Shown: positions 18,942 through 27,483 of the stretch, piece after piece
How the letters are laid out: every line of letters starts with the position of its first letter
How positions within the stretch are numbered: the first letter of the stretch is position 1
DNA from: Varunaivibrio sulfuroxidans
GTDB taxonomy: Bacteria > Pseudomonadota > Alphaproteobacteria > Rhodospirillales > Magnetovibrionaceae
Length of the DNA: 64,000 nt
Reading direction: 5' to 3'
Assembly: GCF_029318635.1 (NCBI RefSeq)
Contig: NZ_CP119676.1
Span: 1,625,001-1,689,000, forward strand
Notes under the pieces: generated by a model
Seen by the model: only the letters and a program-made list of their open reading frames with translations
What the model was told of the DNA's origin: nothing
Databases searched by the model: none
Program-made: the position numbers and the translations under genes

Positions 18942-19739
18942 TCCGTCCGTCTTTGGCGCATTTTCCACCGGCGCGGGGCGAAGAACATGACTGTGATCGG
19001 CGGCGTAAAGCCGCGAATCGGTGAACGGCGCGCCTTCATCCGTTGTCCCGGCCAATACCCGACCGACCAAAATCAGCACGGTGCGGGTCAGATTCAACGC
19101 CTTGACCTTTTCTCGAACATCCGAAAGCCGGGCGCGAACAATCGTCTGATCCGGCCAACTGACGCGGTAGGCCACCACCACGGGGCAATCGACGCCGTAA
19201 TGCGGGCTTAACTCGCGCACCACCTTGGCCAAATTGTTGATCGACAAGTGGATCGCCAACGTCGCTCCGCTTTGCCCCAGGGTGGCGAGATCCTCGCCCT
19301 GGGGCATCGCCGAGGCGCGCACCGCGGTGCGCGTCAGGATGATCGTCTGGCTGATATCGGGCAGGGTCAGTTCGCTTTTGATCGCGGCGGCGGCGGCGGC
19401 GAAGGCGGGGACACCCGGCGTCACCGCATAGGGGATGTCCAGGGCGTCGAGGCGACGCATCTGTTCCGCCGTCGCCCCGTAAATCGACGGATCCCCCGAA
19501 TGGACCCGGGCGACGTCACGCCCCACCGCGTCGGCGGCGGCGATCTCGGCGATGATTTCATCGAGATGCATCCCCGCCGTATCCAATATCCGCGCGTCAG
19601 ACCTGGCCTCGGCGAGAATTTCCCGAGGCACCAGCGATCCCGCGTAAAGCACCACCGGGCAGCTCTGAATCAATTTAAGCGCGCGCACCGTGATCAGGTC
19701 GGGCGCGCCCGGCCCCGCGCCGATAAAATGAACCGTCAT
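18936..19739 (-). CDS. cobM: Precorrin-4 / cobalt-precorrin-4 C11-methyltransferase
   Basis: A 267-residue class III SAM-dependent tetrapyrrole methyltransferase: [82 protein letters not shown] and [12 protein letters not shown]. CobM/CbiF methylates C11 during corrin ring formation. It is the last gene of a seven-gene minus-strand operon running from cbiX down to here. Its start codon overlaps the stop of the CigR-like gene upstream (ATGA, 19736-19739), so translation of the two is coupled. The last residues extend slightly past the usual end and overlap cobK. Confidence 0.95.
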   Translation of the reverse strand: MTVHFIGAGPGAPDLITVRALKLIQSCPVVLYAGSLVPREILAEARSDARILDTAGMHLDEIIAEIAAADAVGRDVARVHSGDPSIYGATAEQMRRLDALDIPYAVTPGVPAFAAAAAAIKSELTLPDISQTIILTRTAVRASAMPQGEDLATLGQSGATLAIHLSINNLAKVVRELSPHYGVDCPVVVAYRVSWPDQTIVRARLSDVREKVKALNLTRTVLILVGRVLAGTTDEGAPFTDSRLYAADHSHVLRPAPVENAPKTDGS

Positions 19740-20368
19740 CGCCCGCTCTTCCCGGCGACGACGTCTTTTAGGATGTCGAGAATCACCCCCGTCGCTTTTT
19801 CGACCAGCACCACGTCGTTCCCCACCACGACGCGTTCCTTGTCGGCTCCCGCCTCGGGCAACCGGCGGCGCAAATCCTCGGGGAGGTCCCGGCGGGCCAA
19901 CCCGGGAGGAAGTGTCCCGTTCTTTTCCAGTTGACCTTGCAGCCCCGGCGGCAGTTCCTCGCGCTTGGCCAGCCCCGGAGGGAAACCTTTGCCGCGATTC
20001 GGGCCGCGCCCCTTGGCGTGCTTCCCACTTTCCCCTTGATCGCGGCTTTCGCCTTTATGCTTTCGGTACTTTTCCTTTTTTTCTTTACCTTTCGCCCTTT
20101 CAAACTTGTCATGCTCGCCGTCGCTCTTCTTTTCCTCGGCGTCATGGCGATCGCCTTCTTCATCATCACCGCGCGTCATTTCGTCGCGGCGATCCTTTGT
20201 ACGAACGCTTGCGTCTTCCGCCTGCCGCGCTTTATTCCTAAAATAATCGCGAATAACCCGTTGCTCGACCTGAGTGAACACATCCCCGGCGATATCGGAG
20301 ACGCTCTGCGCCTGAGCCAACGCCGGAAGCATCGCGAACGCCGCCGCCGCCGCAATCCGTTTAAGCAT
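19736..20368 (-). CDS. CigR-like periplasmic protein inside the cob operon
   Basis: 210 residues. A clear signal peptide [20 protein letters not shown] leads into a short helix ([20 protein letters not shown]). A very highly charged middle part, about 75 residues rich in Lys, Glu, Asp, His and Gly, comes next. Three spaced PPGL repeats ([32 protein letters not shown]) precede a C-terminal [26 protein letters not shown]. The PPGL repeats and the ending match CigR/RcnB-type periplasmic proteins, whose known members influence virulence or nickel/cobalt homeostasis. AGGGG eight bases before ATG 20368 sets the start. It sits 22 bp after the cbiG-cobJ stop and overlaps cobM by ATGA. It is thus a true member of the operon although it is not a known cobalamin gene. 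A metal-buffering role is only inferred. Confidence 0.6.
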   Translation of the reverse strand: MLKRIAAAAAFAMLPALAQAQSVSDIAGDVFTQVEQRVIRDYFRNKARQAEDASVRTKDRRDEMTRGDDEEGDRHDAEEKKSDGEHDKFERAKGKEKKEKYRKHKGESRDQGESGKHAKGRGPNRGKGFPPGLAKREELPPGLQGQLEKNGTLPPGLARRDLPEDLRRRLPEAGADKERVVVGNDVVLVEKATGVILDILKDVVAGKSGR

Positions 20369-20390
20369 CGTAATATCCCCTATCATTTTT

Positions 20391-22289
20391 TCACATTTCC
20401 TCGGCGGCGTTCATTTTCGCCGCATACCCACGCGGCGTATAGTCCCAAGTTGCGCCGCCCCGTTCGATACGCCGGGTTTGGCTGTTTCCAACCACGACCA
20501 GACTCAACATATCGACGTCCGCGCTTCGCAAGCGCCCCAGGTTCGTGCGTGTCAGGGTTTCGCCGGCGCGCCCCAAATTGCGCGCGATCACGACCGGCGT
20601 CTCATCGCCGCGCACGGCGCGCAGGGTGGCCGCCGCCCGCGTGAGCTGCGTGGTGCGCCGTTTGGACACCGGGTTGTAAAACGCGACGACGAAATCGCCC
20701 GCCGCCGCCGCCGCGATGCGCCGCTCGATCTCGGTCCAGGGCGTCAACAGGTCGGACAACGAGATCAGGCAAAAATCATGGCCGAACGGCGCGCCGATCC
20801 GTGCGCCCGCCGCCTGAAACGCCGAAATTCCGGGAATTCCCGCGAGTTCGATCCGATTCCACTCGGGTTTGTTTTCCCGGTCCAACAACTCGAAAACCAA
20901 CGACGCCAAGGCGTAAATACCGGCGTCGCCCGACCCCACCAAGGCGACATCGCGCCCTTCGGCGGCGAGATCCAACGCCTTGCGCGCGCGCGCCTCCTCC
21001 TGGGACAAGTCGGAACTGTACATGCGCTTGCCCGCGATCTCCTTGGCGATGAGATCCAGATACAACCGATAACCGACGATATCGCCGGCCCGCTCCAGGG
21101 CGCGCCGCGCCTCGGGGGCGCGCCAAGCGTCGGGCCCCGGCCCCAGGCCGACGATGGACAGCCGCCCACGCGCCCGCCCGATGGTTTCTGGATCGAGTTC
21201 GGCCCCGCCGCCCGCCCGCGCGATCGCCACCGTCGCCCGTTTCGATTTTCGTTTCGTCACCACCAACGCCCCCGAAGGGCCGACGGCGGCCAAGGCGGCG
21301 GCCTCGGCGACGCCGTGACAACCAACCTCGGCGAACACCACATCGGACGGATTGGCCAAGCGCGGCGTTTCCTTCTCCAGGCGTTCGGCGGTGAAGAACC
21401 GTGCCGCGATTCCAAGTTTTTCGGCGACGCCATGCACCGCGTCCTCGTCCATCTTCAGGTCGAGCGAGACCACCACCGCACAGGACCCTTGGGCCAGGTT
21501 CGCCCCCGCCAACGTCTCCTCGACGAGGCCGATCAGTTCTTCGCCGGTACAACCCCGCTCGCAGCCGACGCCGATCGCCAGCACCGGCGGGCGCAGGCGC
21601 AGCTCTCCGGGGGTGGGCGTCCCTGCGCGCCGATCGGAGACCACCACCGCCACACCCGTTTCCCCGTCGCGGATAAACGGTGCGCCGCTCTGCGTGAGCC
21701 AGCGCGCGTCGCCGGCCTCGACGACGAGACGCACCGGGCGGTCGGCCAACATCTCCCGGGCGACGCTTTTCGCCGCGGCGCGGTTTTCGACTCGCCAGCC
21801 GCGCGGCGGATCGTCGAGCGCCAGCCCATAACGCAGATCGCCGCCGGTGGTAATCGCGGCGACGCCCCCAGTGGCGGCGGCCGCCGCCTGGGCCAGGCGG
21901 TTCGCCCCGTGATGCCCGCCCAGCAACGGCACCGCGCTGGACCCGTCCACGGCGCAGGCGACAAGTGGCGGATCGCCGTCCTTGGTCCCGATTGCGGGGG
22001 CCAGCAAACGAATTAAAATCCCGCTGGCGCAAACTCCGACGATGGCGACGCCGCCGGTAAACAGCTCGCGCAAATGGATCCCGAGATCGTCGATCCAGAT
22101 ATCGATTTCGTCCCGCCCGTCGGTGCTTTCGATGTCGGCGAACCCCTTCGCCAAGGCATGCAGACGCGCGCCGGGCAGCGCCCTTTTAAGCACGCGCCCA
22201 AATCCCAAGCCGAGGGGGTTGAGAATAACCACCGCCGCGCCCCTCGGAAGGTCCGAGGCGTCGACCCGTAAACCCAAGGGGGAACTCAT
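20391..22289 (-). CDS. cobJ: Fused CbiG (cobalt-precorrin-5A hydrolase) and CobJ (precorrin-3B C17-methyltransferase)
   Basis: A 632-residue two-enzyme protein. Residues 1-345 form CbiG: an N-terminal domain with ILNPLGLGFGRVLKRALPGARLHAL, VCASGILIRLLAPAIGTKDGDPPLVACAVDGSSAVPLLGGHHGANRLA, then a C-terminal CobE-like domain (VLAIGVGCERGCTGEELIGLV, VFAEVGCHGVAEAAAL). Residues from about 370 form CobJ: LSIVGLGPGPDAW, GYRLYLDLIA, DVALVGSGDAGIYALASLVFEL, IPGISAFQAAGARIGAPFGHDFCLISLSDLLTPWTEIERRI and VVAFYNPVSKRRTTQL. Together they carry out C17 methylation with ring contraction and then removal of the C2 unit as acetaldehyde, consecutive steps of the early-cobalt path. It overlaps cobI by ATGA. 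Confidence 0.94.
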   Translation of the reverse strand: MSSPLGLRVDASDLPRGAAVVILNPLGLGFGRVLKRALPGARLHALAKGFADIESTDGRDEIDIWIDDLGIHLRELFTGGVAIVGVCASGILIRLLAPAIGTKDGDPPLVACAVDGSSAVPLLGGHHGANRLAQAAAAATGGVAAITTGGDLRYGLALDDPPRGWRVENRAAAKSVAREMLADRPVRLVVEAGDARWLTQSGAPFIRDGETGVAVVVSDRRAGTPTPGELRLRPPVLAIGVGCERGCTGEELIGLVEETLAGANLAQGSCAVVVSLDLKMDEDAVHGVAEKLGIAARFFTAERLEKETPRLANPSDVVFAEVGCHGVAEAAALAAVGPSGALVVTKRKSKRATVAIARAGGGAELDPETIGRARGRLSIVGLGPGPDAWRAPEARRALERAGDIVGYRLYLDLIAKEIAGKRMYSSDLSQEEARARKALDLAAEGRDVALVGSGDAGIYALASLVFELLDRENKPEWNRIELAGIPGISAFQAAGARIGAPFGHDFCLISLSDLLTPWTEIERRIAAAAAGDFVVAFYNPVSKRRTTQLTRAAATLRAVRGDETPVVIARNLGRAGETLTRTNLGRLRSADVDMLSLVVVGNSQTRRIERGGATWDYTPRGYAAKMNAAEEM

Positions 22290-23017
22290 TCGTACCGTCT
22301 CCCGGCGTCCGGCGTTTCGGGCGCGATCAAAATCATTGAAAAATAAGGCGCGGCGAAATCGGCGGCGAGGTCGCCAAGTGCGCGGCCCACTTCCCCTTCT
22401 TGGGTAACCCGTTCGACATAGAAGGCCCGCGCCGTCAGACCGAGGCGGTCGATGACGGCGCGCACCTTGGCCAGGTGGCGGCCCAACTTGATGATTGCGG
22501 CGCCGTCTCCCCCGGCGAGTAGGCTTTCCAGCCGGCTTTCATCCAGCGTCGCCGGAATCGCGCCGAAGGCCTGGTTGCGCGTCGCCAGAGCAAGTCCGAC
22601 GCGGGCGGCGGCGGCGTTGATCGACGAAATACCCGCCACCACGGTGACCGGGAAATCTCCCGACAGACGGTCCATGAAAGAAATGAACGAGCCGTGGAAA
22701 AGCGGATCGCCCTCGCACAACACGGCGACGTCACGCCCCGCTTCCAAGTGCGCCGCGACGCGCGGCATTCTTTCATCGAACACCGCCTGGCCAACGCGCG
22801 GGTCGGACGACATCGGGATATCGAACGGTATTTCGACCTGCCCTCCCGGCAGATGCGGCGCGGCGATGGCGCGGGCGAGGCTTTCGCCTTCCCCCGTTTT
22901 ACGTTTCGCCCGAATATAGGCGATCACCGGAACGGCGCGCAGGATCGCGTGGGCCTTCAGGGTCAGTAGGCCCGGATCGCCCGGTCCCACACCTAGGCCG
23001 TAAAGAGTCCCGCTCAT
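22286..23017 (-). CDS. cobI: Precorrin-2 / cobalt-factor II C20-methyltransferase
   Basis: A 243-residue SAM-dependent methyltransferase. It starts GTLYGLGVGPGDPGLLTLKAHAIL and contains VAVLCEGDPLFHGSFISFMDRL, VTVVAGISSINAAAARVGLALATRNQAFGAIPATLD, IIKLGRHLAKVRAVIDRLGL and AFYVERVTQEGE. CobI/CbiL adds the C20 methyl group. The stop of cobL and the start of cobI share ATGA, as do cobI and the next gene, so the whole row is tightly coupled. Whether it prefers the metal-free or the cobalt substrate cannot be read here; the CbiX/CbiD/CbiG context suggests the cobalt form. Confidence 0.95.
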   Translation of the reverse strand: MSGTLYGLGVGPGDPGLLTLKAHAILRAVPVIAYIRAKRKTGEGESLARAIAAPHLPGGQVEIPFDIPMSSDPRVGQAVFDERMPRVAAHLEAGRDVAVLCEGDPLFHGSFISFMDRLSGDFPVTVVAGISSINAAAARVGLALATRNQAFGAIPATLDESRLESLLAGGDGAAIIKLGRHLAKVRAVIDRLGLTARAFYVERVTQEGEVGRALGDLAADFAAPYFSMILIAPETPDAGRRYE

Positions 23018-24246
23018 GATTTTACCCCCTTATACAGGGCAACCGTGCGCTTGGGCTGAAACGCCAGTGGACCATCCGGCCCGACGGGGGTCGCCCGTTC
23101 AACCCCGAGACGCACCAATTCGCCGCCATGGGCGTTTTGGAACGTCGTCAAAGCGGCTTCGCCGGCAAGGGTGACGGCGCTGGCGACCAAACGCCCTCCC
23201 GGACGGAGGCGCGACCAGCACGCCGCCAACACGCCATCGTGAGAAACGCCGCCACCGACGAAAACGGCGTCGGGCGCGCCGTTCAACTCGTCGAGAACGA
23301 ACGGCGCGCGCCCAAGCTCGATTTTCAAGCGCGGCGTCCCCAGACGCACGGCGTTGGCGCGGATCATATCGCAGCGCGTCGGATCGCATTCGACGGCGAC
23401 GGCGCTCAGCGATTGGCCCTGCGATTGGCCCTGGCGCATCCATTCGATCGCGAGCGACCCCGAACCCGCGCCGACATCCCACATGGTTTCCCCGGGCAGC
23501 GGCCCCAACAGCGCCATCGCCACGGCGCGCACCTCGCGCTTGGTCAATTGACCGTCACTTTCGAAAGCGGCGTCGGGAAGACCGGGGACACGGGAAAAAT
23601 ATTCGCCGCTCGGTCCCGCCCGGCATTCGATCGCGACCACGTTAAGATCGCGGGCGCGGCGATGCGACCACGTTTCGGCGACGCCGTCCAAACGGGCTTC
23701 ATCGCCGCCGCCGAGGTGTTCCAACACCGTCAAGGCGCTCGGCCCGAAGCCGCGCGCGCACAACAGGCCGGCGATTTCCTTCGGCGTGTCGCCGTCGCGG
23801 GCAAGCACCACCAGGCGGCCACCGGGGGTCAGGTAACGATTGAGATTTTCCAACGCCCGGCCATGCACGGTAACCACCTGAACGTCCGGGCGCGACCATC
23901 CCATCCGCGCACAGGCCAGGGAGATCGATCCCGGCGCGGGAACCACGCTAACGGCGTCGGCCCCGAAATGGCGGATCAACAGCGACCCGGCTCCGTAATC
24001 GAGCGGATCGCCCGATGCCAAAACGACCACCCGCTTGCCCCGATAATCCTCTAGCCGCGCCGCCGTGGCGGCGAAATTTTTACCCCACGAAACACGCTCG
24101 ACGGAGAGCTCGGCGGGAACCTTTTCCAAATGGCGCGCACCGCCGACCAAGACTTCGGCATGACGAACATCCTCCAAAGCCGCCGCCCCCAACCCCTCAA
24201 AACCGTCCTCGCCGATTCCGATCACATGCAGCCACGCTTTTATCAT
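23014..24246 (-). CDS. cobL: Precorrin-6B C5,15-methyltransferase (decarboxylating), CbiE-CbiT fusion
   Basis: A 410-residue bifunctional enzyme. The N-terminal CbiE domain (about 1-205) has LHVIGIGEDGFEGLGAAAL, VLASGDPLDYGAGSLLIRHF, VVPAPGSISLACARMGWSRPDVQVVTVHGR and NRYLTPGGRLVVLARDG. The C-terminal CbiT domain (about 225-410) has LTKREVRAVAMALLGPLPGETMWDVGAGSGSLAIEWMR, a SAM site, and DAVFVGGGVSHDGVLAACWSRLRPGGRLVASAV. It methylates C5 and C15 and decarboxylates the C12 acetate. It is longer than a single CbiE or CbiT, as expected for CobL. Its start codon overlaps the cobH stop by one base (TAATG). Confidence 0.95.
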   Translation of the reverse strand: MIKAWLHVIGIGEDGFEGLGAAALEDVRHAEVLVGGARHLEKVPAELSVERVSWGKNFAATAARLEDYRGKRVVVLASGDPLDYGAGSLLIRHFGADAVSVVPAPGSISLACARMGWSRPDVQVVTVHGRALENLNRYLTPGGRLVVLARDGDTPKEIAGLLCARGFGPSALTVLEHLGGGDEARLDGVAETWSHRRARDLNVVAIECRAGPSGEYFSRVPGLPDAAFESDGQLTKREVRAVAMALLGPLPGETMWDVGAGSGSLAIEWMRQGQSQGQSLSAVAVECDPTRCDMIRANAVRLGTPRLKIELGRAPFVLDELNGAPDAVFVGGGVSHDGVLAACWSRLRPGGRLVASAVTLAGEAALTTFQNAHGGELVRLGVERATPVGPDGPLAFQPKRTVALYKGVKS

Positions 24247-24884
24247 TAACGTACTCCAATCGTTAGGGCGTTGAACGCCGCCGCCGCTATGGCGCTACCG
24301 CCGCGCCGCCCCCTAAGGGTGACGTACGGAACCGAGCCGGCGTGGGCGATCAGGGCGTCCTTCGATTCCGTCGCCCCGACGAAACCGACCGGAAAGCCCA
24401 AAATCAACGCCGGTCGGGGCCAGCCTTCGCCAAGCCCCTCAAGCAGGCGAAACAGCGCCGTCGGCGCGTTGCCGATAACCACCACCGCGCCGCCCAGATG
24501 AGGCCCCCAGCGATCCAGCGCTTTCGCCGAACGGGTTATTCCCTGACGTTTGGCTTCCTCGACGACGCCGGCGTCGTCGATCGTGCAAACGATGCGATTT
24601 TTCGCCGGCAGGGCGCGCGCGATGATCCCTTGCGCCAGCATCCGCACGTCAACCAACACCGGCGCGCCCCAAAACAACGCCCGCTGCCCCGCCTCGACGG
24701 CGCCGGGACTGCAGGCTAAATCCTCGATCACGCCGACGTCCCCGCAGGCGTGAACGACGCGAACGGCCAAGGGATGAAGCTCCGCCGGCACGACCGATAG
24801 GTCCGCGACGGCGCGAATTTCCTTGAACGAGGCGGCGTAGATCGCGTCCGGTTCACGAATATAGTCGAACAGGGGCGGCTTCAT
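24246..24884 (-). CDS. cobH: Precorrin-8X / cobalt-precorrin-8 methylmutase
   Basis: A 212-residue enzyme that moves the C11 methyl group to C12, giving (cobalt-)hydrogenobyrinate. Family marks are FDYIREPDAIYAASFKEIR, VRVVHACGDVGVIEDLACS (the catalytic His lies in VVHACGD), GAPVLVDVRMLAQGI, VVIGNAPTALFRLLE and LILGFPVGFVGATESKDAL. The sequence ends in VTLRGRRGGSAIAAAAFNAL. ATG 24884 lies directly after the cbiX stop with no gap, and its own stop overlaps cobL by one base. The length is normal for the family. Confidence 0.96.
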   Translation of the reverse strand: MKPPLFDYIREPDAIYAASFKEIRAVADLSVVPAELHPLAVRVVHACGDVGVIEDLACSPGAVEAGQRALFWGAPVLVDVRMLAQGIIARALPAKNRIVCTIDDAGVVEEAKRQGITRSAKALDRWGPHLGGAVVVIGNAPTALFRLLEGLGEGWPRPALILGFPVGFVGATESKDALIAHAGSVPYVTLRGRRGGSAIAAAAFNALTIGVR

Positions 24885-25907
24885 TCACCCCTCCTCGTCC
24901 CGCCGGTCGGCCGGAACGGCCGTGCGCTCGTGGTCATGACCGTGGGCGTGGACGTGAGAATGGCCATGAGAATGGGAATGGCCATGAACGTGCGCCAACC
25001 CGTGATCGCGGGCGTCGTCCTCGGTGCCGATGCCCTGAACGTGGTGATGGTGCCCGACCTGAGGCGCGCCCTGATCGGCCTCGCGTCCGATGATCTGCTC
25101 GCGATATTTGCACAATTGGCAGTTCATCGCATTGTCGCCCTCAAGCGCCTGGCGCACGCGATCGGCGAAGGTTTCGATCAATAAAGAATGATCGTTCAAA
25201 TACCCCGCCTTGATGAAATCGATGCCGGGGAAACGTTCTTGCGCGGCGTCGGTCCAGTCGTAGATCCGGCGCACCAAAATTCCGGTGAACAGAAAATACG
25301 GAAACACCACGATACGCTTGTAGCCAAGGCGCGCGGCATGATCCAATCCGGCATCCACGAGCGGAAACGCGACCCCGCTGTAGCTGGTTTCGGCCCAGCC
25401 GAAGCCTATGCCCTCCCACAGCATCCGCGTCACCTTGGCGACATTGGAGTTGGCGTCCGGATCGTTGGTCCCCCGACCGACCACCATCAACAGCGTATCC
25501 TCGCGGGAAACTTCCTTCCGCCCGTCCGCCGCTTCCAGGGCCGCCTCGATACGTGCGCGCGCGGCCTGTAACAGGCGCGCGTCGATGCCCAGGTCGGCGG
25601 CGTAGATTAAATCCAATTCAGGATTGTCATGGGCGTAGGTGTTGACCTCGCTGGGCAGGTCGTTCTTGACATGGCCGGCGGCGAACAGCATCGCAGGCAC
25701 ACAGACGATTTTTTTCGCGCCATGCGCCTTCAGCTTTTCCAGGCCGTCACGGATCACCGGCGTCGCGAACTCCAAGAACCCGCTTTCGATGTCGGTGCCT
25801 GGGAACTGAGCCTTGAGCCGTCCCGCGAGACGGTTGAATTCATCGACCGCGCCTTTGTCGCGCGAGCCGTGGCCGCAAATCATGATTGCCGGTGCATTGT
25901 TCGTCAT
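24885..25907 (-). CDS. cbiX: Sirohydrochlorin cobaltochelatase CbiX, long form with metal-binding tail
   Basis: A 340-residue CbiX. Two chelatase repeats are seen: MICGHGSRDKGAVDEFNRLA with VCVPAMLFAAGHVKNDLPSEV, and LLMVVGRGTNDPDANSNVAK with RIVVFPYFLFTGILVRRIYD. It inserts cobalt into sirohydrochlorin, committing the precursor to the early-cobalt route. After about residue 260 comes MNCQLCKYREQIIG, an MxCxxC motif known to hold an Fe-S cluster in CbiXL of Bacillus. A tail with a run of four His and many His pairs (AHVHGHSHSHGHSHVHAHGHD) follows, a likely cobalt store or donor. The long frame reaches 26159, but AAGGA ten bases before ATG 25907 and the family N-terminus support this start. 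It heads the seven-gene operon. Confidence 0.95.
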   Translation of the reverse strand: MTNNAPAIMICGHGSRDKGAVDEFNRLAGRLKAQFPGTDIESGFLEFATPVIRDGLEKLKAHGAKKIVCVPAMLFAAGHVKNDLPSEVNTYAHDNPELDLIYAADLGIDARLLQAARARIEAALEAADGRKEVSREDTLLMVVGRGTNDPDANSNVAKVTRMLWEGIGFGWAETSYSGVAFPLVDAGLDHAARLGYKRIVVFPYFLFTGILVRRIYDWTDAAQERFPGIDFIKAGYLNDHSLLIETFADRVRQALEGDNAMNCQLCKYREQIIGREADQGAPQVGHHHHVQGIGTEDDARDHGLAHVHGHSHSHGHSHVHAHGHDHERTAVPADRRDEEG

Positions 25908-26025
25908 TACGCTTGGTCCTTGCCTCTGAGCGTGAAAAAACCGTCGAAACGGGGCGCGCGCCTTGGTCATGGCCTCCGGGCGCGTCGCCTCGCGGATCAT
26001 AGGAGGGCGCCGCCGTCTTGTCAGG

Positions 26026-27231
26026 TTATTTATCGGAAGGGACGTCGGCGGGCTCATCGCCCTGCGCCAGCGCTCGGGCGGCCTCCTCGGCCCGCCCCAT
26101 GGCGCGCAGGACTTGAGCGAGATTTTCTCGACTCTCCCGGGCGCTCGCCAGGTCGCCATTCTTCACCTTGGCGTCAACCGCCTTTTTCAACAACCGCTCG
26201 GCGGCATCCATTTCACCGCTTTCATAATGCAAGAGACCGAGGTTGTTAAAGGCGGTAGCGACGTCCGGGTGCGCCGCGCCGCGTTCTAACTCCAGGATAT
26301 TCAACTCGTCGAAGAAGGCTTGCTTGGCGGTCTCCAACTCCCCCGCGCGGTAAGCGGCGTTGGCGTATTTATGAAGAAATTTCGCTCGCTCCATCAAGTC
26401 GTGAACAGAGGTCGCATCCAACGCCTGTCGAAACGCCGAAATGGCGTTTTCATATTCACGCATCCTCATCATCAAGTCGCCCAGCGCCGCAAACGCGGCG
26501 GCGTAGAACACCGCCTGGGATTCGCTCTCCGGGCGCAACGCCCCGTTTTCATCGATGAGTCCAGGGCGTTTTTGCGCCAACGTCGCCGCCAAATCCTGGA
26601 ATTGACCGCCGCCCAATAGCGCCAACAGCGCCTCCGGCCCTTCACGAACGCCCTTTTCATCGGTCAAGAGACCCGCCGAGAAACGTTCGATGGCGCCCCC
26701 GATCTGCGCCGCATGCGCCGCCATGGCGCGCAGTTCGGCTTCCGCATCCGCGGCGGGTTCCTCTTGGCGCTCAAGGGCCGCCTCGAAAACGGCGAGTTGG
26801 CGGGGGTCGATGGCTAGGCGGCGCGCCCTGTCGGTGTCGTTTTCATCCGCCTCCGGCGCATCGAGCGCAGGTGCGCCGGGCCCCGGGAGGTCCGACGCCG
26901 CGCCGAGTTCTTGCGCGCGCGCATTTTCGTCCGGAGCCTGCTTTTTCCCGGTCGCCATGCGAAAGCCGGCCACCTTGACCGGCGGCCAGGGTTCGCTCTC
27001 CGCGTAGCGACCGAACACCATGGCCCCCAGTTTGGCCCCCAACAGGGCGCGCAAGCGCGCCACCAGGCGCAGCACCACGCCCTGATCGTTCTGTATTTTC
27101 GCCAGAAAAAAAAGTGTGCTCCCCGCCAGCAGAAGCATTGCGATAATCTGGGCGCGGACGCTGAACAGCGTCGTCAACACGGCATCGGCCTTGACCGCGG
27201 CCTCACGCAGAACCGTCACGAAACCGTCCAT
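26026..27231 (-). CDS. Membrane-anchored TPR-repeat protein
   Basis: 401 residues. One transmembrane helix near the N-terminus (IIAMLLLAGSTLFFLAKI) is followed by a short linker and an Ala/Glu-rich segment. Three to four tetratricopeptide-like repeats occupy about residues 270-370: FYAAAFAALGDLMMRMREYENAISAF; KFLHKYANAAYRAGELETAKQAF; DVATAFNNLGLLHYESGEMDAAERLL. Such proteins act as scaffolds. GGAAGG before ATG 27231 marks the start; the longer TTG-opened frame to 27345 is not needed. It is upstream of cbiX on the same strand, separated by 118 bp without a gene, and divergent from cbiB. No link to cobalamin synthesis is evident beyond position. Confidence 0.75.
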   Translation of the reverse strand: MDGFVTVLREAAVKADAVLTTLFSVRAQIIAMLLLAGSTLFFLAKIQNDQGVVLRLVARLRALLGAKLGAMVFGRYAESEPWPPVKVAGFRMATGKKQAPDENARAQELGAASDLPGPGAPALDAPEADENDTDRARRLAIDPRQLAVFEAALERQEEPAADAEAELRAMAAHAAQIGGAIERFSAGLLTDEKGVREGPEALLALLGGGQFQDLAATLAQKRPGLIDENGALRPESESQAVFYAAAFAALGDLMMRMREYENAISAFRQALDATSVHDLMERAKFLHKYANAAYRAGELETAKQAFFDELNILELERGAAHPDVATAFNNLGLLHYESGEMDAAERLLKKAVDAKVKNGDLASARESRENLAQVLRAMGRAEEAARALAQGDEPADVPSDK

Positions 27232-27425
27232 GGCGCGCCTTCCAATCTCAAGTTTCGGGGCAAAATCCCCTTCCCCTTGTAATACCTTGGAGGCGACACC
27301 CTGAACGCCCCGATTGAACAGTCCTTCGACGCCCCGTTTCGACAAGACAGCCGATCATGGCATGGGCGCAGATAGGGGGCAACCCCGGGCGCGTGACGCG
27401 CATTTATTCCCCCGTCGTCGCGTAT

Positions 27426-27454
27426 CGTCAATTGGCGATGCATGCCAATTGACG
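27426..27454. promoter_or_regulatory. Long perfect dyad in the cbiB upstream region
   Basis: Perfect 11-base arms CGTCAATTGGC (27426-27436) and GCCAATTGACG (27444-27454) surround a 7-base spacer, GATGCAT, 30 bp before the cbiB start and between divergent genes. It is too strong to be chance and has no T-run, so it is more likely an operator or an RNA hairpin in the cbiB leader than a terminator. The binding factor is unknown. Confidence 0.45.
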
Positions 27455-27483
27455 CGCGCGGGCGCGCGACGCAAACTGGCGGC

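Noticed and set aside
25908-26159. 84-residue N-terminal extension of the cbiX frame
   Set aside because: Arg/Pro-rich with no family match; ATG 25907 has a ribosome site and the usual CbiX N-terminus. The extension overlaps the TPR gene.
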